36,141 nt of DNA from Bacteroidetes bacterium CG2_30_33_31 (GTDB taxonomy: Bacteria; Bacteroidota; Bacteroidia; Bacteroidales; UBA1556), in assembly GCA_001872625.1 (NCBI GenBank), contig MNXP01000049.1, forward strand, positions 1 to 36,141. The letters are read 5' to 3'. The notes under the pieces are model-generated. The model was not told where the DNA came from, did not search any database, and saw only the letters and a program-made list of their open reading frames with translations. Of this stretch, positions 8,108 through 18,268 are shown piece after piece; position 1 is the first letter of the stretch; each line of letters begins with the position of its first letter. Made by a program: the position numbers and the translations under genes.

Positions 8108-8142
8108 AAGCACTTAATTAACTGAAAATTAATTAAGTGCTT
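8108..8142. terminator. Bidirectional hairpin between rluA-like gene and tRNA-Arg
   Basis: A perfect 14-bp inverted repeat (AAGCACTTAATTAA at 8108-8121, TTAATTAAGTGCTT at 8129-8142) with a 7-nt loop. Read on the minus strand, a T-rich tract follows it, so it most likely ends the tRNA transcript. It can also protect the 3' end of the plus-strand operon. Confidence 0.8.
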
Positions 8143-8152
8143 ATTTATTGAG

Positions 8153-8224
8153 TGACTCCGAAGGGATTCGAACCCATATCGTCAGAACCGGAATCTAAAA
8201 TTCTATCCATTGAACTACGGAGCC
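8153..8224 (-). tRNA. tRNA-Arg (anticodon CCG)
   Basis: The minus strand folds into a 72-nt cloverleaf. The acceptor stem is GGCTCCG/CGGAGTC with discriminator A. The D arm is GTTC...GAAT. The anticodon stem TTAGA/TCTGA encloses the loop TTCCGGT with anticodon CCG (codon CGG). The T arm is GGG-TTCGAAT-CCC. The T stem has one T-T mismatch at its second pair. CCA is not encoded. A hairpin terminator follows 10 bp downstream. Confidence 0.93.
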
Positions 8225-8237
8225 GACTAAATCTGTG

Positions 8238-8245
8238 CAAAACTA
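8238..8245 (-). promoter_or_regulatory. -7 element of the tRNA-Arg promoter
   Basis: On the minus strand the sequence reads TAGTTTTG, fitting TAnnTTTG. The predicted start near 8231 lies about 7 nt before the mature tRNA 5' end. The -33 element is not obvious. Confidence 0.45.
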
Positions 8246-8359
8246 ATAAATTATCAAGAAGCATTTCATTTCTAAAAGCAAAACAATTTATTTACCAGAA
8301 TTCTTGTAAGCCTTTATCAATTCATTCGACTTATACTTTGAATTTAAGTTTTTTTATGC

Positions 8360-8388
8360 TTGAACAAATGATTATAGTTTTATTTTCG
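8360..8388 (+). promoter_or_regulatory. Promoter of the thioredoxin/DUF6132 cluster
   Basis: TTG at 8360-8362 and TATTTTCG at 8381-8388 (one mismatch to TAnnTTTG) are separated by 18 bp, ahead of the ATG at 8419. The surrounding gap (8225-8418) has no other gene; an open frame running over the tRNA is antisense to it. Confidence 0.45.
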
Positions 8389-8418
8389 CGGTCAAATATA
8401 TAGATATGTAATTAAGTT

Positions 8419-8748
8419 ATGAAAATTAATAACAGAATTATTGAATTGAATTTTTTAAATTTTGAAATTCAAATACAAAAAGGCATTGTTCTGGTAGATT
8501 TTTGGGCAGAATGGTGTCAACCTTGTAAAATTCAAGATTCTATTATTAATGATTTGCTAAATGATTTGCCTAAAAACCTAATACTTGCAAAACTTAATAT
8601 TGACGACAACAGATTTTTAGCTCAGCAATATTCGGTTAGAAACATTCCAACAATGATACTTTTTAAAGATGGAATAGAGGTGGAAAGGCTATATGGAATT
8701 CAAGCAAAGGAAACATTAATTTCAATTTTTGATAAACATTTAAAATAA
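8419..8748 (+). CDS. Thioredoxin-like protein, cytosolic
   Basis: A 109-residue thioredoxin fold without signal peptide. The active site is AEWCQPCKIQ, a WCxPC motif with Gln in place of the usual Gly, followed by the cis-Pro strand NIPTMILF and a C-terminal helix. It would carry out thiol-disulfide exchange on cytosolic partners. The Gln changes the dipeptide between the two cysteines, which is known to tune redox potential, so its substrate set may differ from that of the canonical thioredoxin at 32055. It is followed after 6 bp by an exported thioredoxin gene. Confidence 0.9.
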   Translation: MKINNRIIELNFLNFEIQIQKGIVLVDFWAEWCQPCKIQDSIINDLLNDLPKNLILAKLNIDDNRFLAQQYSVRNIPTMILFKDGIEVERLYGIQAKETLISIFDKHLK

Positions 8749-8754
8749 TTTATA

Positions 8755-9168
8755 ATGAAAAATTTAAAGTACGCAGCAATTTTTTTAGTGCTTGTTTCCA
8801 CAGTGCTTATAAGTGCTATCAAGGCTTCTAATGGAAAAAGTGGTAATCCAAATGTGATAAATGTATCAGATTCAAATTTTGACAAGACGATAAAAAGTGG
8901 TGTCGTAATAGTTGATTTCTGGGCCACATGGTGTGGACCATGTCGCCGTCAAGGACCAATTCTTGAGCAAGTTGCAAGTGAGATGGATGGTAAAATTCTT
9001 GTTGCAAAACTTGATGTTGACGGCAATAAAGTTACCAGCAGTAGATTCTCCGTTCAAAGTATTCCAACCATGTTGATATTTAAAGACGGCAAAATGGTTC
9101 AAAGAATTGTTGGATTAACTTCAAAAGAAGACTTGGTAAAATATCTAAACACTGCCTTAAAGAATTAA
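8755..9168 (+). CDS. Exported or membrane-anchored thioredoxin
   Basis: A 137-residue protein with an N-terminal hydrophobic segment (residues about 5-22) after two lysines, which acts as signal peptide or anchor, followed by a complete thioredoxin domain with DFWATWCGPCRRQGP and the cis-Pro strand SIPTMLIF. Placement in the periplasm is inferred. It could reduce periplasmic disulfides or feed electrons to envelope partners. It lies 6 bp after the cytosolic thioredoxin and 1 bp before the DUF6132 gene, so the three form one operon. Confidence 0.9.
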   Translation: MKNLKYAAIFLVLVSTVLISAIKASNGKSGNPNVINVSDSNFDKTIKSGVVIVDFWATWCGPCRRQGPILEQVASEMDGKILVAKLDVDGNKVTSSRFSVQSIPTMLIFKDGKMVQRIVGLTSKEDLVKYLNTALKN

Positions 9169-9169
9169 T

Positions 9170-9412
9170 ATGTCGATAGAAGATAATCAATTAAAATGGG
9201 ATAAAAAATATTATAAAATATTTAGTCTCAAATCTATAATTGGTACTTTAGTCGGTCTAATTGCTGGATTAATTTATTTTTATAAAATAGGTTGTAGCTC
9301 TGGAAGTTGTGCAATAACATCAAATATTTGGCTAACACTTTTGTGGGGCGGATTGATGGGATATTTGCTTGGTGGTATGCTCGAAAAAGAAAAGAAGAAG
9401 TCGGAGAAGTAA
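9170..9412 (+). CDS. DUF6132-like small membrane protein
   Basis: An 80-residue protein with two predicted membrane helices (about 23-42 and 54-70) joined by a loop KIGCSSGSCAITSN, in which two cysteines lie four residues apart. The loop matches the pattern I know from DUF6132 (GCxxGxCPITSNP), a family found next to thioredoxin or rhodanese genes in Bacteroidota. The C-terminus is Lys/Glu-rich. Its function is unknown. The conserved cysteine pair and the two thioredoxin genes immediately upstream suggest that it takes part in thiol transfer across the inner membrane; this is inference. Confidence 0.75.
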   Translation: MSIEDNQLKWDKKYYKIFSLKSIIGTLVGLIAGLIYFYKIGCSSGSCAITSNIWLTLLWGGLMGYLLGGMLEKEKKKSEK

Positions 9413-9451
9413 ATCTATATTTATCTAAAAATCTATACTAAGGCCTTTTCA

Positions 9452-9494
9452 TAAGTCAATTTTGAAATATATTTTGAATTGCCAAAATGACTTA
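9452..9494. other. Imperfect hairpin after the DUF6132 gene
   Basis: TAAGTCAATTTTG (9452-9464) pairs with CAAAATGACTTA (9483-9494) apart from one bulged A. There is no proper T tract, so it is a weak terminator or a 3'-end stabiliser. Nothing else apart from the parE promoter is seen in the 9413-9603 gap. Confidence 0.4.
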
Positions 9495-9555
9495 AGAATT
9501 ACTTATTTCACAAGATGTTTCAACAAAAATTAGTTGAAAATTAGAAAAAATAATG

Positions 9556-9586
9556 TTGGCAGCTATTTGCCAAAGCAATATTTTTG
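9556..9586 (+). promoter_or_regulatory. parE promoter (-33 TTG and -7 TATTTTTG)
   Basis: TTG at 9556-9558 and TATTTTTG at 9579-9586 are 20 bp apart, a good match to the Bacteroidota promoter. The predicted start is about 10 nt before the parE ATG at 9604, so the leader is very short. Confidence 0.7.
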
Positions 9587-9603
9587 CACAAATTTGGTGA
9601 ATT

Positions 9604-11463
9604 ATGACAGCTCAATATGATGAAGATAGTATAAAATCCTTGGAATGGAACGACCATATTCGTCTGCGTCCAGGCATGTACATAGGAAAATTAGGCGATG
9701 GAGCTTCACCAGATGATGGTATTTATGTTCTAATTAAAGAGGTAATCGACAATTCCATCGATGAATTTGTCATGGGTTATGGAAAAAGAATAGATATAAG
9801 CATCAGTGGTAAAGAAGTTACTATAAGAGATTATGGCCGTGGTATTCCCCTCGGGAAACTCGTTGAGTGCGTATCTAAGATTAATACAGGGGCAAAGTAC
9901 GATTCAAAAGTTTTTAAAAAATCAGTAGGATTAAATGGCGTTGGAACTAAAGCTGTAAATGCTTTATCATCAAGGTTTTATGCGCAATCATTTAGAGAAG
10001 GAGTTTCAAAAATTGTAAATTATGAATGTGGGCGACTTTTGACAGAAATGGAAGCCCCAACTCCTGAAGAAAAAAATGGAACCCTTATGAAGTTTGTTCC
10101 TGATGAAAGCCTTTTTATAAATTATAAATATCGTACAGAATATGTTGAAAGGCTACTTTGGAATTACGCATTTCTTAATCGTGGACTGCCTTTATATTAT
10201 AACAATCTAAAAATTATTTCAAAAGATGGATTGCTCGATTTACTTGAACAGAAAATCGACAATGGAATTCATTATCCAATAGTTCATATTGAAGAAGGAG
10301 ATTTTGAGTTTGCATTTACACATGCTACCAATCAATATGGCGAAGAGTATTATTCATTTGTAAATGGTCAGCATACAACTCAGGGAGGCACTCATCAAGT
10401 AGCCTTCAGGGAAGCGATAGTTAAAACGATAAGAGAATTTTTTAAAAAAGATTATGATCCGAGCGATATCCGACAGTCGATTGTGGCAGCATTATCAATA
10501 AAAATTCAGGAACCTGTTTTTGAATCACAGACAAAAACCAAATTGGGTTCTCAATATATAGAGCCTGATGGCCAAACAGTTAGAAATTACATTATAGACA
10601 TTGTTAAAAGAAATTTAGATAATTTTTTACATAAAAATTCGGCAGTTGCTGATGCCATTCATCGTAAAATTCTTCAGTCGGAAAAGGAAAGAAAGGAAAT
10701 GGATGGCATTAAAAAAATTGCGCGAGAGAGTGCAAAAAAAGCCAGTTTGCATAATAAAAAATTACGAGATTGCCGTATTCATTACGACAGCAATAATGAG
10801 GAAAGGCTCGAATCTACACTGTTTATCACCGAAGGAGATTCTGCCAGCGGCTCAATCACAAAATCGCGCAATGTAAATACTCAGGCAGTTTTTAGCTTGA
10901 AAGGTAAACCATTGAATTGCTATGGTTTGGGTAAAAAAACTGCTTATGAAAATGAGGAATTCAACCTCCTTCAAACAGCACTCAATATTGAGGAAGATTT
11001 AGAAAATTTGCGCTATAATAATATTGTTATTGCTACTGATGCTGATGTTGACGGTATGCATATTCGCCTTCTATTATTGACTTTCTTTCTGCAATATTAC
11101 CCCGAATTAGTAAAATCAGGCCATATTTTTATTCTTCAAACTCCACTTTTTAGAGTGAGAAATAAAAAGACAACAATTTACTGTTATTCTGATTCTGAAA
11201 GAATTAATGCAATTGAATCACTTAAACCAAGTCCTGAAATTACCAGATTTAAAGGTCTTGGCGAAATTTCTCCAGATGAATTTAAACATTTTATCGGGAA
11301 AAGTATTAGATTAGAGCCAGTAATTCTTGATAAAGATTCTAAAATTCAAGAAATCTTGGCTTTCTACATGGGCAAAAATACACCTGATAGACAGAAATTT
11401 ATTATCGACAATTTGAAAGTTGAAAAGGATACCGAGGAGAAACTTATAAAAGTAGTTTACTAA
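9604..11463 (+). CDS. parE: DNA topoisomerase IV subunit B
   Basis: A 619-residue type IIA topoisomerase B subunit. In order: the GHKL ATPase (RPGMYIG, the [11 protein letters not shown]-box, DYGRGIPLG and [14 protein letters not shown]), the transducer domain with QTKTKLGS, and the TOPRIM domain with [10 protein letters not shown] (Glu410) and [12 protein letters not shown] (Asp479, Asp481). Together with ParC it decatenates and relaxes DNA using ATP. The N-terminal wording and the lack of a long insert match Bacteroidota ParE rather than GyrB. The parC partner is not adjacent: the next gene, 46 bp downstream, is a sugar phosphorylase fusion. Gene choice between parE and gyrB is by similarity of motifs. 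Confidence 0.92.
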   Translation: MTAQYDEDSIKSLEWNDHIRLRPGMYIGKLGDGASPDDGIYVLIKEVIDNSIDEFVMGYGKRIDISISGKEVTIRDYGRGIPLGKLVECVSKINTGAKYDSKVFKKSVGLNGVGTKAVNALSSRFYAQSFREGVSKIVNYECGRLLTEMEAPTPEEKNGTLMKFVPDESLFINYKYRTEYVERLLWNYAFLNRGLPLYYNNLKIISKDGLLDLLEQKIDNGIHYPIVHIEEGDFEFAFTHATNQYGEEYYSFVNGQHTTQGGTHQVAFREAIVKTIREFFKKDYDPSDIRQSIVAALSIKIQEPVFESQTKTKLGSQYIEPDGQTVRNYIIDIVKRNLDNFLHKNSAVADAIHRKILQSEKERKEMDGIKKIARESAKKASLHNKKLRDCRIHYDSNNEERLESTLFITEGDSASGSITKSRNVNTQAVFSLKGKPLNCYGLGKKTAYENEEFNLLQTALNIEEDLENLRYNNIVIATDADVDGMHIRLLLLTFFLQYYPELVKSGHIFILQTPLFRVRNKKTTIYCYSDSERINAIESLKPSPEITRFKGLGEISPDEFKHFIGKSIRLEPVILDKDSKIQEILAFYMGKNTPDRQKFIIDNLKVEKDTEEKLIKVVY

Positions 11464-11509
11464 TTCTTATAATTTATTTTTAAATCTGCTAATCATTAAT
11501 AAGAAAATA

Positions 11510-14500
11510 ATGAAAACAAAATATAATTTTGATGCTGTAATTTTTGATCTTGATGGGGTAATAACTCAAACTGCCTTGGTTCATTCCACGGCATGGAAAG
11601 AAATGTTCGACCACTATTTGCAAGAAAGAGAAAAAGAATTTGATGAACCATTTTTGGAATTTACGCATGAAAATGATTATTTGAAATATGTCGATGGCAA
11701 GCCTCGTTATGAAGGAGTTAAGTCATTTTTGGAATCGCGAAATATTCATCTTCCTTTTGGGAATCCTATGGATGATGTGAAAGAGAATACTTATTGTGGC
11801 ATTGGTAATCGTAAGAATATTGTGTTTAATGATATCTTAAAACGCGATGGCGTTCAGGTTTTTCCTTCCACAATTAAACTTATAAAAGAGCTTATCGAAA
11901 ATGGAATTCATGTTGGTGTTGCCTCATCTTCAAAAAATTGTAAAGCGGTTTTAGAAGCTGCAAATTTGCAAGATTTAATAGAAACAAGAGTTGATGGAGA
12001 AGTGTCGGCACAACTTAATCTTAAAGGTAAACCTGAAGCAGATATTTTTACTAAAGCTGCTGATAATCTTGGTGTATCTTATGATAGAGCAGTGGTAGTA
12101 GAAGATGCTTTAAGTGGCGTTGCGGCAGGAAAAAAAGGAAACTTTGGTTTGGTGCTTGGCCTCTCTCGCGAAGATAATGCCGCATCGCTTTATGCTCATG
12201 GTGCCGATATTGTAGTAAAAGATATTGAAGAAATTGGACTTGTGGGCATTGCAAAATGGTTTGATAAAGATCTCGAAATTGATAATTGGTCTTTGACATA
12301 TAAAGATTATTTGCCAGAAAAAGAGAGATCTCGCGAGGCATTACTCTCTGTCGGCAATGGTTATTTTGGCACAAGAGGAGCTATGGAGGAAGTTGGCGCT
12401 AATAGCATTAATTATCCTGGAACTTATATGTCTGGTGTATTTAACAAACTCACTTCTAAAGTTTCTGGCAGAGATATTGAAAATGAAGATTTTGTAAATG
12501 TAAGCAACTGGCTGCCAATTACATTTAAGATTGGCAATGGTGTTTGGTTTGATATAAATAAAGCAAAAATTATTAATATTGAACGCAAGATTGATTTCAA
12601 AACAGGAATTTTATTTAAACAATTTATCCTTCAGGATGACAGAGGAAGAGAAACTCAGATTTTTACGCGCCGCTTTGCTTCAATGCAAAACCCTAATATT
12701 GCCGGAATTCACTATTGCATTAAGCCTTTGAATTACAGCGGTTTAATAAGTTATAAATCAACTCTTGAAGGAAATCATATTAACGCTGGTGTTGCTCGCT
12801 ATGCCGATTTAAACCAAAAACATCTTGAAAATTCTAATGAATATTGCGAATCAAATTTTCAAAATTTAATAGTTAAAACTACAGAATCAAATATTTATAT
12901 TCATCAAACTGCCAGAATGGAGATTATGTTCAATGGTGAAATTGATTCAGATAACCAATTTGAACACGCTTATAATGAAGGAATTGTGGAATCCGTAATT
13001 TCTCGTGAACTAAAGCAAGGAGATTATTTTGGATTGATGAAAACGGTTTTTATCGAGAAATCTGAAACAGAAAAAAGCTTTGAACAATGTCTTGAAAAAT
13101 TCTCAGAAATAGATACTTTTGAAGTAGAATTAGATAAATCATGCAAAAAATGGGAAGGAATTTGGAATGAAATTGATATATGTATTGAGGGCGACAGACT
13201 ATCTCAGAAATTAATTCGATTACATTTATATCATTTGATGTCAGGCACTTCTGTAAATAATATTTCTATTGATTTTGGAATTCCCGCTCGCGGACTTACT
13301 GGTGAAGCTTATCGAGGACATATTTTTTGGGATGAACTTTACATACTGCCTTTTTATTTTATTCACTTTCCAGAAGTTGCAAAATCAATTTTGATGTATC
13401 GATTTCGTCGCTTAAAACAAGCTCGAAATTATGCTAAGGAATTTGGATATAGAGGTGCAATGTTTCCTTGGCAAAGTGGGAGCAAAGGAATAGAAGAAAC
13501 ACAAAAATTTCATTTTAACCCAATCTCTGGCGACTGGGGCGACGACCATAGCTCTCTCCAAAGGCATGTTTCTTTGGCTATCGCTTATAACATTATTCAA
13601 TATAATCATTTCACTGAAGATGAAAATTTTATGAGTCATTATGGTCTTGAAATGCTTATAGAGATTTGTAGATTTTGGGAAAGCAAGTGCCAGTTTGATG
13701 ATGCCATTAAAAGATATTCTATTGACAAAGTCATGGGTCCAGATGAGTTTCACGAATCATATCCAAATGCTAAAGAAGGAGGATTGAAAGACAATGCATA
13801 CACAAATGTGATGACGGTTTGGACTCTTGAAAAAACTATTGAAATAATAAGAAAACAGAAGCCAAACGAATTGAAAGAAATTTTTAACAAAATCAATTTC
13901 TCAGATAAAGAGATTGAAAATTGGAAAGAAATTTCAAAAAAAATGAATGTGGTAATTTCAAAGGATGGTATTATCTCTCAATATGATGGATATTTCGATT
14001 TGAAAGATTTAGATTGGGATTATTATCGTCAAAAGTATGGAAATATTCACCGAATGGACAGAGTTTTAAAGGCCGAAGGGGAAACTCCAGACGCTTATAA
14101 AGTTGCGAAACAAGCCGATACTTTAATGTTGTTTTACAATCTTAGCAACGAAAATGTAACTTCAATTTTTTCTCAGTTAGGTTATAATCTGCCAGAAGAT
14201 TACATCAGTAAAAATCTCGAATATTATTTGAAAAGAACTTCCCATGGTTCTACACTAAGCAGAGTAGTTCACTCATATCTTGCAACCCAATTGGGAAGAA
14301 ATGACTTAAGCTGGTCGATGTTCTCAGACGCAATAACTTCCGATTATAATGATATTCAAGGAGGTACAACAGCCGAGGGTGTGCATACAGGAGTTATGGC
14401 TGGAACAATTTGGATTGCTATTTCAGCTTTTGCAGGCATCGAATTTAATAAAGATAATATTTCTATTAATCCAAATTTGCCTGATAAATGGAGAAGTATT

Positions 14501-14656
14501 AAATTCAATTTAAAATTTAAAAACGATTATTATAAAATTGAACTTACTTCCAATAGGCTCGAAATAACATCTAAATCGGAAAGTTTCATTTATCTCCGTG
14601 GTGATAAAATAATCTTGAAAAAGGGCGTAAAAATGGTGTTTTCTTTGAAGTCTTAA
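11510..14656 (+). CDS. Beta-phosphoglucomutase-like HAD domain fused to a GH65 glycoside phosphorylase
   Basis: A 1048-residue fusion. Residues about 7-250 are a HAD subfamily IA phosphatase/mutase domain: FDLDGVITQT with nucleophile Asp13 and acid Asp15, a helical cap, VASSSKNC, and VVEDALSGVAAGKKG. Residues about 260-1045 are glycoside hydrolase family 65: an N-terminal beta-sandwich starting near ALLSVGNGYFGTRGA, an alpha/alpha barrel with GPDEFHE (Glu746, catalytic acid), the phosphate-binding HGSTLSR region and a small C-terminal beta-domain. GH65 phosphorylases split trehalose, maltose, kojibiose or nigerose with phosphate, releasing beta-glucose-1-phosphate. The HAD domain, if a mutase, would turn that into glucose-6-phosphate in the same polypeptide. 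No signal peptide is present, so the protein is cytosolic. The disaccharide cannot be told. Confidence 0.9.
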   Translation: MKTKYNFDAVIFDLDGVITQTALVHSTAWKEMFDHYLQEREKEFDEPFLEFTHENDYLKYVDGKPRYEGVKSFLESRNIHLPFGNPMDDVKENTYCGIGNRKNIVFNDILKRDGVQVFPSTIKLIKELIENGIHVGVASSSKNCKAVLEAANLQDLIETRVDGEVSAQLNLKGKPEADIFTKAADNLGVSYDRAVVVEDALSGVAAGKKGNFGLVLGLSREDNAASLYAHGADIVVKDIEEIGLVGIAKWFDKDLEIDNWSLTYKDYLPEKERSREALLSVGNGYFGTRGAMEEVGANSINYPGTYMSGVFNKLTSKVSGRDIENEDFVNVSNWLPITFKIGNGVWFDINKAKIINIERKIDFKTGILFKQFILQDDRGRETQIFTRRFASMQNPNIAGIHYCIKPLNYSGLISYKSTLEGNHINAGVARYADLNQKHLENSNEYCESNFQNLIVKTTESNIYIHQTARMEIMFNGEIDSDNQFEHAYNEGIVESVISRELKQGDYFGLMKTVFIEKSETEKSFEQCLEKFSEIDTFEVELDKSCKKWEGIWNEIDICIEGDRLSQKLIRLHLYHLMSGTSVNNISIDFGIPARGLTGEAYRGHIFWDELYILPFYFIHFPEVAKSILMYRFRRLKQARNYAKEFGYRGAMFPWQSGSKGIEETQKFHFNPISGDWGDDHSSLQRHVSLAIAYNIIQYNHFTEDENFMSHYGLEMLIEICRFWESKCQFDDAIKRYSIDKVMGPDEFHESYPNAKEGGLKDNAYTNVMTVWTLEKTIEIIRKQKPNELKEIFNKINFSDKEIENWKEISKKMNVVISKDGIISQYDGYFDLKDLDWDYYRQKYGNIHRMDRVLKAEGETPDAYKVAKQADTLMLFYNLSNENVTSIFSQLGYNLPEDYISKNLEYYLKRTSHGSTLSRVVHSYLATQLGRNDLSWSMFSDAITSDYNDIQGGTTAEGVHTGVMAGTIWIAISAFAGIEFNKDNISINPNLPDKWRSIKFNLKFKNDYYKIELTSNRLEITSKSESFIYLRGDKIILKKGVKMVFSLKS

Positions 14657-14693
14657 ATTTAATTAAATGAGGTAGCAGCAAGCGATATTTTAA

Positions 14694-16205
<1,512 letters not shown>

Positions 16206-16261
16206 AAAATATTAATTATATAATAACGTTAAAATTTTTTCGACAAAGCAAAAACTATTCT

Positions 16262-18268
16262 ATGAAAAACATTTTTTTTAAAGTATTGGCAGTTTTATTT
16301 TTAGTATTTAATGCTTCACAATACTTACAAGCTCAAAATGCAGATAACCGTACACTTTTAACTATTAATAATAAAGATGTTACTGTTTCTGAGTTTTTAT
16401 ATGTTTATAACAAAAATAACAATCAAGGCAAGGAATTAGATAAAAAATCTTTAGAAGATTACCTCGATTTGTATATTAATTTCAGGCTTAAAGTTACTGA
16501 GGCCGAAGCTCTTGGAATGGATACTCTTTCATCATTTATCAATGAGTTAAAAGGTTATAGAAGTCAACTTGCAAGCCCTTATCTTACTGATAAGGAAGTG
16601 AACGAAAGCCTTTTGAAGGAAAGCTACGACAGATTGCAAACAGATATTAGAGCCAGCCATATAATGAAGTTTTTGCCAGAAGATGTTGATGAAGATGACA
16701 GTGCTGCAAAAGCAGCCTACAGTGAACTTTTGGATATAAGAAAGAAAGCACTAAAAGGAGCAGATTTTGCTAATTTAGCAAGGCAGTTTTCTGATGATCC
16801 TTCGGCAAGAGACCAACAAGCAAATGATAGATTTCCAGCTCGTAAAGGTAATGGAGGCGATTTAGGATATTTTACAGCCTTCTATATGGTTTATCCTTTT
16901 GAATCTGCTGCTTACAATACTGCCGTTGGGGATATTTCAATGCCCATTAGAACACGCTATGGCTATCATATTATAAAAGTAGTTGATAAAATACCAGCTT
17001 TAGGCACTATTCATGCCGCTCATATAGTAGTAAATGTGAAAGAAAATGAAAAACTCTCCGATGAAAATGCTAAAGCAAAAATTGAAGAAATTAGAGAAGA
17101 AATCATTGATGGAAAGGCAACTTTTGAAGAAGCAGCATCAAAATATTCCGACGACAAAGGAACTTCAGATAAAGGTGGTGAGCTCAATTGGTTTGAAGTA
17201 AGCAAAATGGTTCCAGATTTCATTAAATCTATTGCAGAGTTGAAAAATCCTGGTGATATTTCAACATCTACTAAAACTGAATATGGCTGGCACATCATTA
17301 AACTTATTGAATTGAAGAAAGTTCCACCTTATGATGAATATGTTTCCGAATTGAAAAATAAAATTGCAAGAGACACTCGTTCAAATAAAAGTCGAGAAGT
17401 TGCCATCGAAAAATTCAAAACTCAATATAAATTTAAAGAATATTCAAAATCGTTGGATAAATTTTATACAGTTGTGGATTCTAGCATTTATGATCATTCT
17501 TGGACGGATAAGAAGGCTGCCAAACTAAAAAAAGTATTGTTTGAATTAGATGGTAAAAAATATAGCCAAAAAGACTTTGCAAAATACGTTGAGCAAAACC
17601 AAAGACTCGCTAATGGTGGAACTCTCAAATTCATAGTCCATAAACTTTACAATCAATGGGTTGACGATGCTGTAATTTCTTACAAAGATTCGAAATTGGA
17701 AAATGAAAATTTCGATTTTAAAATGCTTGTAAACGAATATCATGATGGAATTTTGCTATTTAATATAAGCGATGAGCTCGTTTGGGGTAAAGCAATTAAA
17801 GATACTTTGGGTCTCGAAAAATTTTATAACGATAACAAAGATAAATATTTATGGTCTGAACGTACAGAAGCTGAGATATTTAGATGCAAAAATGATTCTG
17901 TTGCAAAGATACTTCGGAATTATCTGAACAAAAATATTGAACTTGATTCCATTGTAAAAATGATGAATAAAAATTCGCAACTCAATTTGGGTTATGACAA
18001 AGGAAAATTTGAAAAAGGTGACAATAAAATTGTTGATAAAGTTGATAAAGTTGTTGGGATTTCAAAAAATATTGTTGCTGAAAACAGCACTTATATTGTT
18101 AGAATTAGCAGCATTATTCCGCCAGTAAATAAAGAAATTTCTGAAGCAAGAGGATTGATAACAGCCGACTTTCAAAACTTTTTGCAAGACAAATGGATTA
18201 GAGAATTGAAAGATAAATACCAAGTAAAAATCAACTCAGAAGTTTTAAATTCTATTGAAATACAATAA
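16262..18268 (+). CDS. Periplasmic parvulin-type peptidyl-prolyl isomerase with two PpiC domains
   Basis: A 668-residue exported protein: signal peptide (about residues 1-24, cleavage after YLQA), an N-terminal chaperone region, two parvulin domains (about 130-240, with RASHIMKF and the closing YGYHIIKV; about 250-350, with HAAHIVVNV and YGWHIIKLIE), and a roughly 300-residue C-terminal region of no recognised family. It is of the SurA/PrsA type and likely helps outer membrane or secreted proteins fold. The family is recognisable, but the long C-terminal extension distinguishes it from SurA. Its stop overlaps the next gene by 14 bp, and a SurA gene follows, so this is an envelope-folding operon. 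Confidence 0.88.
   Translation: MKNIFFKVLAVLFLVFNASQYLQAQNADNRTLLTINNKDVTVSEFLYVYNKNNNQGKELDKKSLEDYLDLYINFRLKVTEAEALGMDTLSSFINELKGYRSQLASPYLTDKEVNESLLKESYDRLQTDIRASHIMKFLPEDVDEDDSAAKAAYSELLDIRKKALKGADFANLARQFSDDPSARDQQANDRFPARKGNGGDLGYFTAFYMVYPFESAAYNTAVGDISMPIRTRYGYHIIKVVDKIPALGTIHAAHIVVNVKENEKLSDENAKAKIEEIREEIIDGKATFEEAASKYSDDKGTSDKGGELNWFEVSKMVPDFIKSIAELKNPGDISTSTKTEYGWHIIKLIELKKVPPYDEYVSELKNKIARDTRSNKSREVAIEKFKTQYKFKEYSKSLDKFYTVVDSSIYDHSWTDKKAAKLKKVLFELDGKKYSQKDFAKYVEQNQRLANGGTLKFIVHKLYNQWVDDAVISYKDSKLENENFDFKMLVNEYHDGILLFNISDELVWGKAIKDTLGLEKFYNDNKDKYLWSERTEAEIFRCKNDSVAKILRNYLNKNIELDSIVKMMNKNSQLNLGYDKGKFEKGDNKIVDKVDKVVGISKNIVAENSTYIVRISSIIPPVNKEISEARGLITADFQNFLQDKWIRELKDKYQVKINSEVLNSIEIQ

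Noticed and set aside
8152-8403. Open frame of 83 codons on the plus strand
   Set aside because: Its first third is antisense to the tRNA-Arg gene, and the rest has no family features; the reading frame is accidental.
9413-9603. Riboswitch or leader peptide before parE
   Set aside because: The parE promoter lies about 20 bp from the ATG, so the leader is too short for either.
12051-12374. Minus-strand frame within the GH65 fusion gene
   Set aside because: A shadow of the well-supported plus-strand gene; no start context or domain.
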